A stretch of DNA of 27,722 nt, taken from NCBI GenBank assembly GCA_020720565.1, contig DYOK01000007.1, forward strand, positions 1 through 27,722, read 5' to 3'. The notes under the pieces are model-generated. The model worked only from the letters and a program-made list of their open reading frames with translations. It was not told the origin of the DNA and did not search any database. Position 1 is the stretch's first letter; each line of letters starts with the position of its first letter. The translations under genes and the position numbers were made by a program. The stretch comes from Acetofilamentum sp. Lineage in GTDB: Bacteria > Bacteroidota > Bacteroidia > Bacteroidales > JAFGXI01. Below are positions 9,601 through 16,451 of this stretch, piece by piece.

Positions 9601-11151
9601 GGCATCAAAAATACCTACCGCAGTGTATGTATGAAATGCGACCGAATCTAACGGGCCACCAAGAAAATAGGTGCCATCGCCAAAATACCAATGATAAGAT
9701 ACAATGTTATGGAATGCAGAGCTTGAATCGTGAAAAGATATCACAAGTGGCATACAGCCCTCTGTGATATTGGTCATAAATAAGGCATTCGGCTTCTGTA
9801 TGGTGTCGGGATGACAAACCGAATCGCTCACACAACCATGCGATGTGTATACCTTTAAACAGGTCAAATAAATCCCCATAGTATTGATACTGTATGTCGT
9901 GTCACGAAAATAAACCGTATCGGTTGGGTTTTTGAGTGAAGAGGTGTCTAATGCGCCATAGTAAAAACCGTGTTCAGGATTGGTTTCTAATCCAAAATCC
10001 CATTCATATACCACGGCATTCGTCGAGGAGGTGTCGTGAAAATGAATGATGTTATTCGGGGCATCTAAATCGCATAAAAATGTAGGGTCGGAGAAAAAAC
10101 CAGCAAAAGGTTTTTCGACATAAATTCTCTTTTCAAGGGTATCGGAGCAAGACCCTGTTCTGGTAATCTGCGTAACGATATAGCTTCCTGTGTCGGCATA
10201 AGTGTGTTGGTTCGAAGAGCCAGTTAAATTGTCGCCATAGTTCCATGTTGTATATACTCCTGTCGCCGTATTTTCGAAAGTGGTTTCTAAGCATACTGTA
10301 TCGCCTACGTTAAAGCCCGCATCTGGAGAACCGATTTTTACAGTAGCAGTGGCCGTGTTTTCGCAGTTATTATCATCGCTAACGATTAGACTTACGGGAT
10401 ATTCGCCTACTGAAGTATAATTTTGAGAAGGGGGATTTACACTGGTCGATGAATTACCGTTTCCAAAGTCCCATAAATAGGTTAAAGTGTTGCCGGTGGT
10501 TGAGTTACTAAATGAGTTTGATCCAATAAAGCTTACATTCAAAGGAGGTGTACACGAAACTGTGGTTCCGCTTGAAATTTGTGGAGTTGGTTTAATCGAA
10601 GTGGAAATCATACCACTTGTATTTAACGATGCCGTACAACCATTGGCATCAATAACAGTTAATGTGACTCCAAACGATCCCGGCAGATTGTAAGTGTGAC
10701 TGGGATTTACACCCGATCCAACACCTCCATCGCCAAATGCCCAAGTGGTTGATGTAATTGCACTGCCACCACCACCTGTCGAATTAGAAGTAAAGTCCAC
10801 TGGTAAACCTACGCAACCACTTGGTTCTGATGTAGTAGAAAATACAGGATTAGGCAATGGGTTAACTGTTAGATTAAATGTTTGACTAATCGGGGTACTG
10901 CCATTCATCGCAGTAAACGTTACAGTGAATGATCCTGCATCTGAAAATGTATGACCTGCATCGAGCATATCAGCACCTGTACCAGCATCGCCAAAGCTCC
11001 ACTGTGGGTTGGTGTAGTTTTCACCACCTATGTATGTAAACGAATACTGGGTACCTATACAGCCCGAAGATGGACTAATCGATATTTGTGCAAAAAGTGT
11101 ATTGGCCCAGAATAGAAAAAAGATTGAAAGTAGTAAATAGTTGATTCTCAC
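6673..11151 (-). CDS. Giant multi-PKD T9SS-secreted surface protein with CHU_C C-terminal domain
   Basis: The product has 1492 residues and starts with a GTG codon (11149-11151), directly followed by a signal peptide ending in ANTLFAQ; no nearby ATG gives a complete signal peptide. The body (about 24-1270) is a row of about fourteen PKD-like modules of roughly 75-100 residues, many showing W-x-(F/Y)-G-(D/N) and a later HxY...G-x-(Y/F) strand. Two Ig-like modules follow (about 1270-1400). Most modules have one cysteine near the start and one at the end (for example SGCVG...ANGC), which suggests disulfide-stapled beta sandwiches. Residues about 1402-1491 are the CHU_C domain (DAFTPNGDGHND, FSIYNRWGEKVF, KGWDG), which directs type B T9SS export. 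The likely role is a long rod-like adhesin or gliding component. It is divergent from the M43/PorP operon and convergent with the SprB-repeat adhesin. Confidence 0.9.
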   Translation of the reverse strand: MRINYLLLSIFFLFWANTLFAQISISPSSGCIGTQYSFTYIGGENYTNPQWSFGDAGTGADMLDAGHTFSDAGSFTVTFTAMNGSTPISQTFNLTVNPLPNPVFSTTSEPSGCVGLPVDFTSNSTGGGGSAITSTTWAFGDGGVGSGVNPSHTYNLPGSFGVTLTVIDANGCTASLNTSGMISTSIKPTPQISSGTTVSCTPPLNVSFIGSNSFSNSTTGNTLTYLWDFGNGNSSTSVNPPSQNYTSVGEYPVSLIVSDDNNCENTATATVKIGSPDAGFNVGDTVCLETTFENTATGVYTTWNYGDNLTGSSNQHTYADTGSYIVTQITRTGSCSDTLEKRIYVEKPFAGFFSDPTFLCDLDAPNNIIHFHDTSSTNAVVYEWDFGLETNPEHGFYYGALDTSSLKNPTDTVYFRDTTYSINTMGIYLTCLKVYTSHGCVSDSVCHPDTIQKPNALFMTNITEGCMPLVISFHDSSSAFHNIVSYHWYFGDGTYFLGGPLDSVAFHTYTAVGIFDAYLVIETENGCRDTSYLTPIRVGDETIPNISISETNICPGETVHFSDLSTSEIDQWHYSIDQVGISKCPGSSETDWVFNNLVGPMTLGITTCSNGCCTSNYISNAVIVDGAIGKIKHYNLDCADPFTFEFDANFDGATSWDWDFGDGQSTTGLTDLNNTLIQHTYLQRGDYNVKLLTHNSASSCQAYTDSIAVHVRQIMAFASEDTLLCADDTSGFRVPLCQDVYHSCNRGYYWDFGDLTRPTRTDTSYIQHSYQDTGTYTVSLIVYDINGCSDTVRQNYKVHDVYPGFLVDSLFGCKPSFMAEFTDTSHFDYLIGPKRYQWEWGDQYYYFTEFSDQINPIYEIVYNNQNTIPIKLTTWDSIGCHKSVIKNLGFSLPNARYNILTSQQICEGDSVWFRPLVIDNSAHYHWYFGQGIEDTLFTLSSQIYKHPYLIHGNYQTSLVVTDSINCIDSMAYPSRIYVQSYPNVGFETSPDLNAVICHGTMVTFTDTTNSIYPSTRNWTLNGTTPINPDPTVGWTYLDRGFYPITLTHTTSFGCDSTIKDTVEIVGPAAVVSIAPNDICKGESIVFTVSQFEDVYFYNFDYGDGVISPTITYNGQASVSDNHTYNYAPITGQTQAQLFIYADDMLCPEVINVNVNIHPVMADFDRNLETSASDTAHCIGSNDLFTNLSINNTTSNWAFGDGQISQDLNPQHEYLTPGIYPVQLAIYHSVSGCHDTIIKTMQIFAKPDLSIEGGNLCVGDSLIIQSNQTLGTFMWEPVAYLDNDTVAQPSAFPQETTEYTVYYSDINFCKDTAKTKIFVQQEPLNWTRDTTIVIGQTFNLNGNQGSGFTYLWSPNDHITCEACPDPITDAKEDIKYFLVITDTMNCGFSTQNEYNVKVLPISSIDVPDAFTPNGDGHNDVIYVAGWGIKKLIEFSIYNRWGEKVFTTDDITKGWDGIHNGKKQNTDTYAYYVEAETWIDPVPIKKKGSFSLLR

Positions 11152-11200
11152 TTAATAAAAGGTTTACAGTAAAAAAGTCTAAATTATTAACATATTTTAA

Positions 11201-11208
11201 TACATTTG
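11201..11208 (+). promoter_or_regulatory. Candidate promoter -7 box (TACATTTG) for the M43/PorP/OmpA operon
   Basis: TACATTTG fits TAnnTTTG exactly and lies in the 127-bp gap between divergent genes. Transcription would begin near 11215, leaving a leader of about 64 bases before the ATG at 11279. No TTG is present at the expected -33 spacing. The location makes it the best visible start for the forward run of genes. Confidence 0.45.
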
Positions 11209-11278
11209 CGAAAGTATAAAATATTGCTTGTATTTAACATATCAGGCAATTAATAATTTAAAACAATCTAACAAGCTC

Positions 11279-12130
11279 ATGGCATCGTTTCGTTATATTT
11301 CTATTTTGTTTTTTATTTTGTTCATTAATATTAAGAGTTACAGCCAATTTACAAATGATGCTAATTCTTTTTATTCTTATGCAGCAACCAGAAACGCATC
11401 AATCAATTTTGATAGAGTATTGCCATGTTACGAGAAAACCTTGTCTGTGTCGGTGTTTGTAGTGCTCGATAGTCTTGGGCAAAGCAATATTACCAATAAT
11501 CAAATCAATAAGGCAATAGACTCTCTGAATGCAAAATTTAGTCCCATTTGCATACAGTTTCGGGTTTGCTCTACTACCGAGATTGCTAATTTTCAATGGG
11601 ATACATTGAAGGTTAACGACAACGATGGACTACAAGAGGAAGCACAACTTATAACCAACCACTTTGTCGACCATACCATCAATTTGTATTTTGTAGCGGC
11701 TTTCGAAAATCTTCCCGGTGAATCTGGTTTTACCTCATACACGCCTAGTTATCAGTCCATTTTTATGATAAAAGATCAGCTCGACGATTATGAATTGGTG
11801 CACGAGTTTGGACATTTCTTTGGTTTGTTGCATACGTTTGGGCTTGGTAATTCGTCTGAGTATGCGAACGGAAGCAATTGCACAACTACGGGCGATTTTT
11901 TATGCGATACGCCTGCCGATCCGACAAACGATTATCCAACTTATCCGCTATCTGTCGATCAGTATTGCGAATTGGCGTCTGGTCAAAAAGATATGTTACA
12001 GAACTGGTATATGATTCCTTCCGATAATTTGATGTCGCATTACAAATCTTGTCGATGCAAATTTACCACACAGCAGTACCACGTTATGGCATACGAGTTT
12101 TTGTATCATATCAATAATATTATATGGTAA
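11279..12130 (+). CDS. M43-like (pappalysin-type) secreted zinc metalloprotease
   Basis: The product has 283 residues. The ATG at 11279 gives a signal peptide (about 1-23, ending in SYSQ); an in-frame TTG at 11228 would add 17 polar residues and is less likely. H175, E176, H179 and H185 make the metzincin zinc motif HEFGHFFGLLH. A conserved CDTP segment and the downstream NLMSH Met-turn (M252) fit the M43 family. Cysteines around the Met-turn (CRCKF) may form disulfides. The protein ends soon after the catalytic domain at NNIIW and has no T9SS C-terminal domain, unlike many exported M43 enzymes, so it may stay in the periplasm or leave by another route. Its last 7 bases overlap the start of the PorP/SprF gene (ATGGTAA), which suggests coupled translation and a functional link to the secretion partners. 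Its substrate is unknown. Confidence 0.85.
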   Translation: MASFRYISILFFILFINIKSYSQFTNDANSFYSYAATRNASINFDRVLPCYEKTLSVSVFVVLDSLGQSNITNNQINKAIDSLNAKFSPICIQFRVCSTTEIANFQWDTLKVNDNDGLQEEAQLITNHFVDHTINLYFVAAFENLPGESGFTSYTPSYQSIFMIKDQLDDYELVHEFGHFFGLLHTFGLGNSSEYANGSNCTTTGDFLCDTPADPTNDYPTYPLSVDQYCELASGQKDMLQNWYMIPSDNLMSHYKSCRCKFTTQQYHVMAYEFLYHINNIIW

Positions 12131-13128
12131 GGCACCTCCTTTTTATTTTGGCCATTGTGGGTTTGTTTCTAAAAGTAAATAGCCAAGACATACATTTCTC
12201 TCAGTTTTATTACAGTCCTTATCAGCTTAATCCTGCCAACACGGGTCATTTCGATGGCGATTGGCGCATTGCCAATATATACCGAACACAATGGGGGGCT
12301 GTATCGAAACCATTTAATACCATTGGTATTGGTATCGACAAACAAATTCGCTATTATAGCCAACATTTTGGTGCAGGTATTTATTTTCTAAACGATCAAT
12401 CGGGAGGTGCCAATTTGACAGCCAACAAAATAATGTTGGCCTTGGCTTATCATACCCGTTGGCAAGCATACAAAATTCACGGCGGCATTCAGCTTGGATT
12501 TGTTCATAAAAAATATGGTTCAAACATTTCCTTTCCCTCTCAGTTCGATTGGGGTACAGGCCAATTCAATGCCGAGTTGCCCAACAACGAATCTAACCTT
12601 CAAGACCATCTTTCGTACCTAGATGTTAATGTTGGTTTAATTGTGAGTCGAAAAATGGGCGCTTTTGAACCAGAATTTGGCTATTCCGTTTCGCATATTA
12701 ACAATCCGACCGAACAGTTTTCGAATGTTAAAAGCAGATTGCCCCTCCGTCACACATGGCATGCAGAGGTGCGGACAGAACTAAGCGAAAAGTTTTTTGC
12801 AATTCCTCGAATTTTGATTATGAACCACAAACGTGCGGGGGATATGGTTTTAGGAGTTAATTTGGGTTATTATTTACCCAAAAATAATTTTTATGCCCAA
12901 TCACTCTTTTTCGGACCTCACTTACGAACAGTACTGAGCACTACCGATGCCTTGATTTTTGCTTTGGGACTGAATTTCAAAAACATGGACATAGGGGTGA
13001 GTTATGACATTAATGTTTCGTCATTATCTAAAGCAAGTTCGCATCGTGGTGCACTCGAGTTTACACTTATTTATCGAACCCGTAGTTCTCACCCAAAAAC
13101 AATAGCTATTCCTTGTAATCGTTATTAA
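12124..13128 (+). CDS. PorP/SprF family type IX secretion-associated outer-membrane protein
   Basis: The product has 334 residues with a signal peptide (ending VNSQ). The family signature follows at once: DIHFSQFYYSPYQLNPANTG, then RIANIYRTQWG and the GIGIDKQI strand. The rest is a series of amphipathic strands ending in an aromatic-rich strand, as expected of a 14-stranded outer-membrane barrel. SprF in Flavobacterium johnsoniae is needed for export or attachment of the adhesin SprB, and PorP in Porphyromonas works with the T9SS. Many Bacteroidota carry several PorP/SprF paralogues next to individual CHU_C adhesins. Here two such adhesins lie just upstream, so this copy is probably a partner for one or both. 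The gene overlaps the protease gene by 7 bp and is 15 bp from the OmpA-like gene. Confidence 0.9.
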   Translation: MVRHLLFILAIVGLFLKVNSQDIHFSQFYYSPYQLNPANTGHFDGDWRIANIYRTQWGAVSKPFNTIGIGIDKQIRYYSQHFGAGIYFLNDQSGGANLTANKIMLALAYHTRWQAYKIHGGIQLGFVHKKYGSNISFPSQFDWGTGQFNAELPNNESNLQDHLSYLDVNVGLIVSRKMGAFEPEFGYSVSHINNPTEQFSNVKSRLPLRHTWHAEVRTELSEKFFAIPRILIMNHKRAGDMVLGVNLGYYLPKNNFYAQSLFFGPHLRTVLSTTDALIFALGLNFKNMDIGVSYDINVSSLSKASSHRGALEFTLIYRTRSSHPKTIAIPCNRY

Positions 13129-13143
13129 CCATCAGAATAATTC

Positions 13144-15210
13144 ATGAGATATTTTTTAACCAGCTTTCTAATTGTTTATACAATTCAACTTTGGGCTCAA
13201 GCTAACGAAAATTTGGTAGGGTTAAAATCGTGGCAAGTACTCGATTTTGCTAAGGCTGCCGAACGTGAGGGCGATTTATATTCTGCAATAGATTATTACG
13301 AATTTCATTATAAAATTAAACCAGAACGCGAAGCAACAGTTTTTAAACTTGGTGAGCTGTATCTTAAAACTCGGAATTACGAGAAAGCAGAATCAACTTT
13401 AAAAAAAATGTTCTCGTTTAATACCGATAAGTTTCCATTAACCTTCTATTTTCTGGCTCAATCACAAATGCAGCAAGCCAAATATAGCGATGCGGTAAAG
13501 AATTTTGAATTGTTTTTGAAAAAATCGAAATCGTCCGATGAAGCCAAGATGCATAAAGGTATAGCACAAATTCAGTTGCAAGCATGCCAAAATGCACCAA
13601 AACTCAAAGACAGCACCACCAATGTTGTTTTAACCCATTTGCATCAAAGTATCAATAAAGCACACGTCGAATCTAACCCAATATGGGTCGACGACCAAAC
13701 CATGTGGTACAATTCGCTTAGAGCTGACGAAGTAGAATATTTCCCAGTTAACGATTCGACGGGTTTACCGAAACGAAAATTTTATTCAGCATCTAAAAAA
13801 GGACAAGAGTGGCAATATACTGACAGCCTACCTTTTTTTAACGATGCTAAAAATGATGTAGGCAATGGGGCTTTTTCGGTCGATAAACAGCGGTTTTATT
13901 TTACTAAGTGTGCACTCAATTGGAAAAACGAAATGATATGCCATATTTGGGTCAGTCAGAAAAAAGGTGCATCGTGGACCGAACCAATTCAATTGAATTC
14001 GAATGTTAATGTCGAGGGATATTTTTCGACTCAACCCACTCTTGGAACAGATATTTCGACTGGCGAGGAAGTGATGTATTTTGTCTCGAATCGTCCAGGG
14101 ACCAAAGGATATAGCGATTTGTGGTTTGCTGTGTATAATTCTAAAAAGAAAGAATTTAAAAAAGCTAAACGCCTAAATAATAGCATCAATACCAATGGGA
14201 GCGAGTATACTCCGTATTATGATAACGCTTCGCGAAACCTCTATTTTAGCTCCGATGCCTTTTTTGGATTGGGTGGATATGATGTGTATAAAACGACGGG
14301 CAGCCTTAATCAATGGCTTGCACCGGTTAACTTAGGGGCACCAATTAACAGCTCTACCGATGATATATATTTCGTCATAAATCCGAACCGGAAAGAAGGC
14401 TTTTTTGTGTCTAATCGCGAAGGTGGTGTTTCGCTAAAAAGTAAAACTTGCTGCGACGACATCTACGAGTATATCTTTTCGGAATTTATCGATATTCAAT
14501 TTGTTGGGACGCTTATCGCTAAAAAAGACCAAAGCTTTTTTCGAATCATAAACGAAAAAATGGGTTTAAAAATTGTCGATCAAAATGTGGACAGTATATA
14601 CACAAGTTTATCTCTTTTCGACGAGAAAAATGGGCAGTCGATCGAAATCAATTCAAACTATACCGATAGCCTTGGAAATTGTCATTATAACCTAGAAGTA
14701 AATAAAGATTACGAAATGAAAGTGAATAACTTTGGTTATTTCGAAAAGCTTATTAAAATTTCGACACAAGGGATAAAAACGTCCACGGTATTAAGAGATA
14801 CCATTATTATCAATACCATTCCGCAAGAACCTATACCAATTAATATTTATTACGAGTTCGACCAATCGACCCTAACCAAACCAGCTATGGCTACAATTGA
14901 CTCCACCTTGTTAATTGTTCTCGAAGAAATTCCAAACGTAACGGTGGAGATTAGCTCACATACCGACAGCAAAGGTATAGATGAATACAACAAAGAATTG
15001 TCACAAAAAAGAGCTGAAAGTGTGGTGAAATATTTAGTTAAAAAAGGCATCGATAAAGCAAGGCTTGTAGCCAAAGGGTATGGCGAGGAAATACCTGTGG
15101 CAGCAAACGAGAACCCCGATGGTACCGATAATCCCGAAGGGAGAGATAAAAACAGAAGAACAGAATTTAGGTTTATTAATATAAAATCTGGGGCAGAAGA
15201 CAGCGAATAA
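13144..15210 (+). CDS. OmpA-family protein with TPR and PD40 propeller domains (PorE-like)
   Basis: The product has 688 residues with a signal peptide (MRYFLTSFLIVYTIQLWAQ). Residues about 25-150 are TPR-like helices (AIDYYEFHYKIKPE, YEKAESTLKKMF, YSDAVKNFELFLKKS). Residues about 175-440 are WD40/PD40-type beta-propeller strands (for example VMYFVSNRPG and LYFSSDAFFGLGGYDVY). A short beta-sandwich region precedes the C-terminal OmpA domain (about 567-682): NIYYEFDQSTL, SSHTDSKG, LSQKRAESV and NRRTEFRF, with the Asp and Arg that grip peptidoglycan. This architecture is that of PorE and related T9SS accessory proteins, which hold the secretion or gliding apparatus to the cell wall. It has no lipobox cysteine that I can see. 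Its place directly after a PorP/SprF gene is the classic arrangement, so it probably works with that protein. Confidence 0.88.
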   Translation: MRYFLTSFLIVYTIQLWAQANENLVGLKSWQVLDFAKAAEREGDLYSAIDYYEFHYKIKPEREATVFKLGELYLKTRNYEKAESTLKKMFSFNTDKFPLTFYFLAQSQMQQAKYSDAVKNFELFLKKSKSSDEAKMHKGIAQIQLQACQNAPKLKDSTTNVVLTHLHQSINKAHVESNPIWVDDQTMWYNSLRADEVEYFPVNDSTGLPKRKFYSASKKGQEWQYTDSLPFFNDAKNDVGNGAFSVDKQRFYFTKCALNWKNEMICHIWVSQKKGASWTEPIQLNSNVNVEGYFSTQPTLGTDISTGEEVMYFVSNRPGTKGYSDLWFAVYNSKKKEFKKAKRLNNSINTNGSEYTPYYDNASRNLYFSSDAFFGLGGYDVYKTTGSLNQWLAPVNLGAPINSSTDDIYFVINPNRKEGFFVSNREGGVSLKSKTCCDDIYEYIFSEFIDIQFVGTLIAKKDQSFFRIINEKMGLKIVDQNVDSIYTSLSLFDEKNGQSIEINSNYTDSLGNCHYNLEVNKDYEMKVNNFGYFEKLIKISTQGIKTSTVLRDTIIINTIPQEPIPINIYYEFDQSTLTKPAMATIDSTLLIVLEEIPNVTVEISSHTDSKGIDEYNKELSQKRAESVVKYLVKKGIDKARLVAKGYGEEIPVAANENPDGTDNPEGRDKNRRTEFRFINIKSGAEDSE

Positions 15211-15242
15211 ATAATATAGTACACATTTTTATCTAATTTGAT

Positions 15243-16397
15243 ATGAAGAAAACAATTACACTATTGACGATTTACATACTTTTGAGCGGATTAGCCCAGT
15301 CTCAAACGTATGTTTTGATGGTTACTTCGGTCGGAAGTAAAAATTGGGAATATGTAGACCTTAACGATAAACCACTTTTCGAAAAAAAATATCCTTTTAT
15401 CCATCCGTTTTCAAAATGTGGATATGCCGTTGTTAGCAAAACATACAATCGAAAGTATTTGATTATCAATAAAAATGGAGATTTAATTTCAACAGAACTA
15501 AATAGATATAAAGTAAAAAATATTGTGGGCGTTTCTCAAAATGTGTTTACAAACGGATTGCTAATTGTTTATAAAAACTCTAAATACGGATGTATGGATA
15601 CTACAGGAGCTATCAAAATTCCACTGAAATACGATAATATTTTAGAGTTTGATAACTTCCACAGTATCGCAATTAAAGGTAGAAATTTCTTTGTTATTGA
15701 CCATTTAGGCAACGAAACACCGATTGGAGTAAAATCGATATCTACCATGAAAAATTTTCATGAAAATTTGGCTCGATTCCGCCTGTCAAACGATAAATTA
15801 GGATTTGTCGATACCAATGGCGTTGCCGTAATACCTGCAAATTTCTATAATGTAGGTGAGTTTTCTGCTGGATTGGCTTGGGCAAGAAATGAAGATGAAC
15901 TTTTTGGATACATCGATTATCAAGGTAATTGGGCAATAAAACCCCAATACACAGCGGTCAAAGTCTTCGATGCTGTGAGTGGATTAGCCTTAGTCAAATT
16001 ACGAGATAATTGGGTTTATATAAACCAAAAAGGTGAAGTTCAGAACTTCGAAATGCCAGAGCATCCCTACAGTTTTGTCGAAGGTTTTGCAAAAGCCAGA
16101 AAAGATGAGAAGGTTGGTTTTATAAATACGAGAGGAGAATGGGTTGTTAAACCACAGTTTGATTTTGTAAATAACTTTTGCAATGGATTTGCATCTGTAA
16201 TAGTAGATAATAAGATTGGTTTCGTAAATACGCAAGGAGAACTTGTAATAAAACCACAATTTGAGTCCACTCGCGAATTTAAAAATGGCTATGCAGCTGT
16301 AAGAGTAGGCAAACTATGGGGATTAATTGACACCAATGGTAATTGGGTTATCAAACCCAAATACGATAAAATTAAAGATGTAATTGTAATTGATTAA
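15243..16397 (+). CDS. Secreted WG-repeat protein
   Basis: The product has 384 residues and a signal peptide (MKKTITLLTIYILLSGLAQSQ). The rest is WG-type beta repeats. The last ones have a regular 34-residue period, each running G-(F/L)-(I/V)-(N/D)-T-x-G-x-W/L-V-(V/I)-K-P-(Q/K)-(F/Y) and then a GFA/GYA strand; earlier repeats are more diverged. WG repeats occur widely in bacterial secreted and surface proteins, but a general biochemical role is not settled. The gene starts 32 bp after the OmpA-like gene on the same strand with no visible promoter between them, so it is probably the last gene of that operon. It has no T9SS C-terminal domain. Transcription should end at the strong hairpin at 16421-16451. 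Confidence 0.83.
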   Translation: MKKTITLLTIYILLSGLAQSQTYVLMVTSVGSKNWEYVDLNDKPLFEKKYPFIHPFSKCGYAVVSKTYNRKYLIINKNGDLISTELNRYKVKNIVGVSQNVFTNGLLIVYKNSKYGCMDTTGAIKIPLKYDNILEFDNFHSIAIKGRNFFVIDHLGNETPIGVKSISTMKNFHENLARFRLSNDKLGFVDTNGVAVIPANFYNVGEFSAGLAWARNEDELFGYIDYQGNWAIKPQYTAVKVFDAVSGLALVKLRDNWVYINQKGEVQNFEMPEHPYSFVEGFAKARKDEKVGFINTRGEWVVKPQFDFVNNFCNGFASVIVDNKIGFVNTQGELVIKPQFESTREFKNGYAAVRVGKLWGLIDTNGNWVIKPKYDKIKDVIVID

Positions 16398-16420
16398 TTT
16401 CAGCTACAGAATACTATTTA

Positions 16421-16451
16421 AAAAAAGTAAGGCCAACAGCCTTACTTTTTT
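16421..16451. terminator. Bidirectional intrinsic terminator
   Basis: A perfect 13-bp stem (AAAAAAGTAAGGC pairing with GCCTTACTTTTTT) closes a 5-base loop, CAACA. The T run on each strand lets it stop transcription from both sides: the WG-repeat operon from the left and the DUF3857 gene from the right. The stop codon and final lysine codons of the minus-strand gene form part of the right arm. Confidence 0.85.

Noticed and set aside
11228..11278. TTG-initiated 17-residue extension of the M43 protease
   Set aside because: It is polar and would displace the signal peptide from the N terminus; the ATG at 11279 is better.
14850..15224. 124-codon open frame on the minus strand inside the OmpA domain
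   Set aside because: It is antisense to a conserved domain and has no recognisable features; it is a shadow of the real gene.
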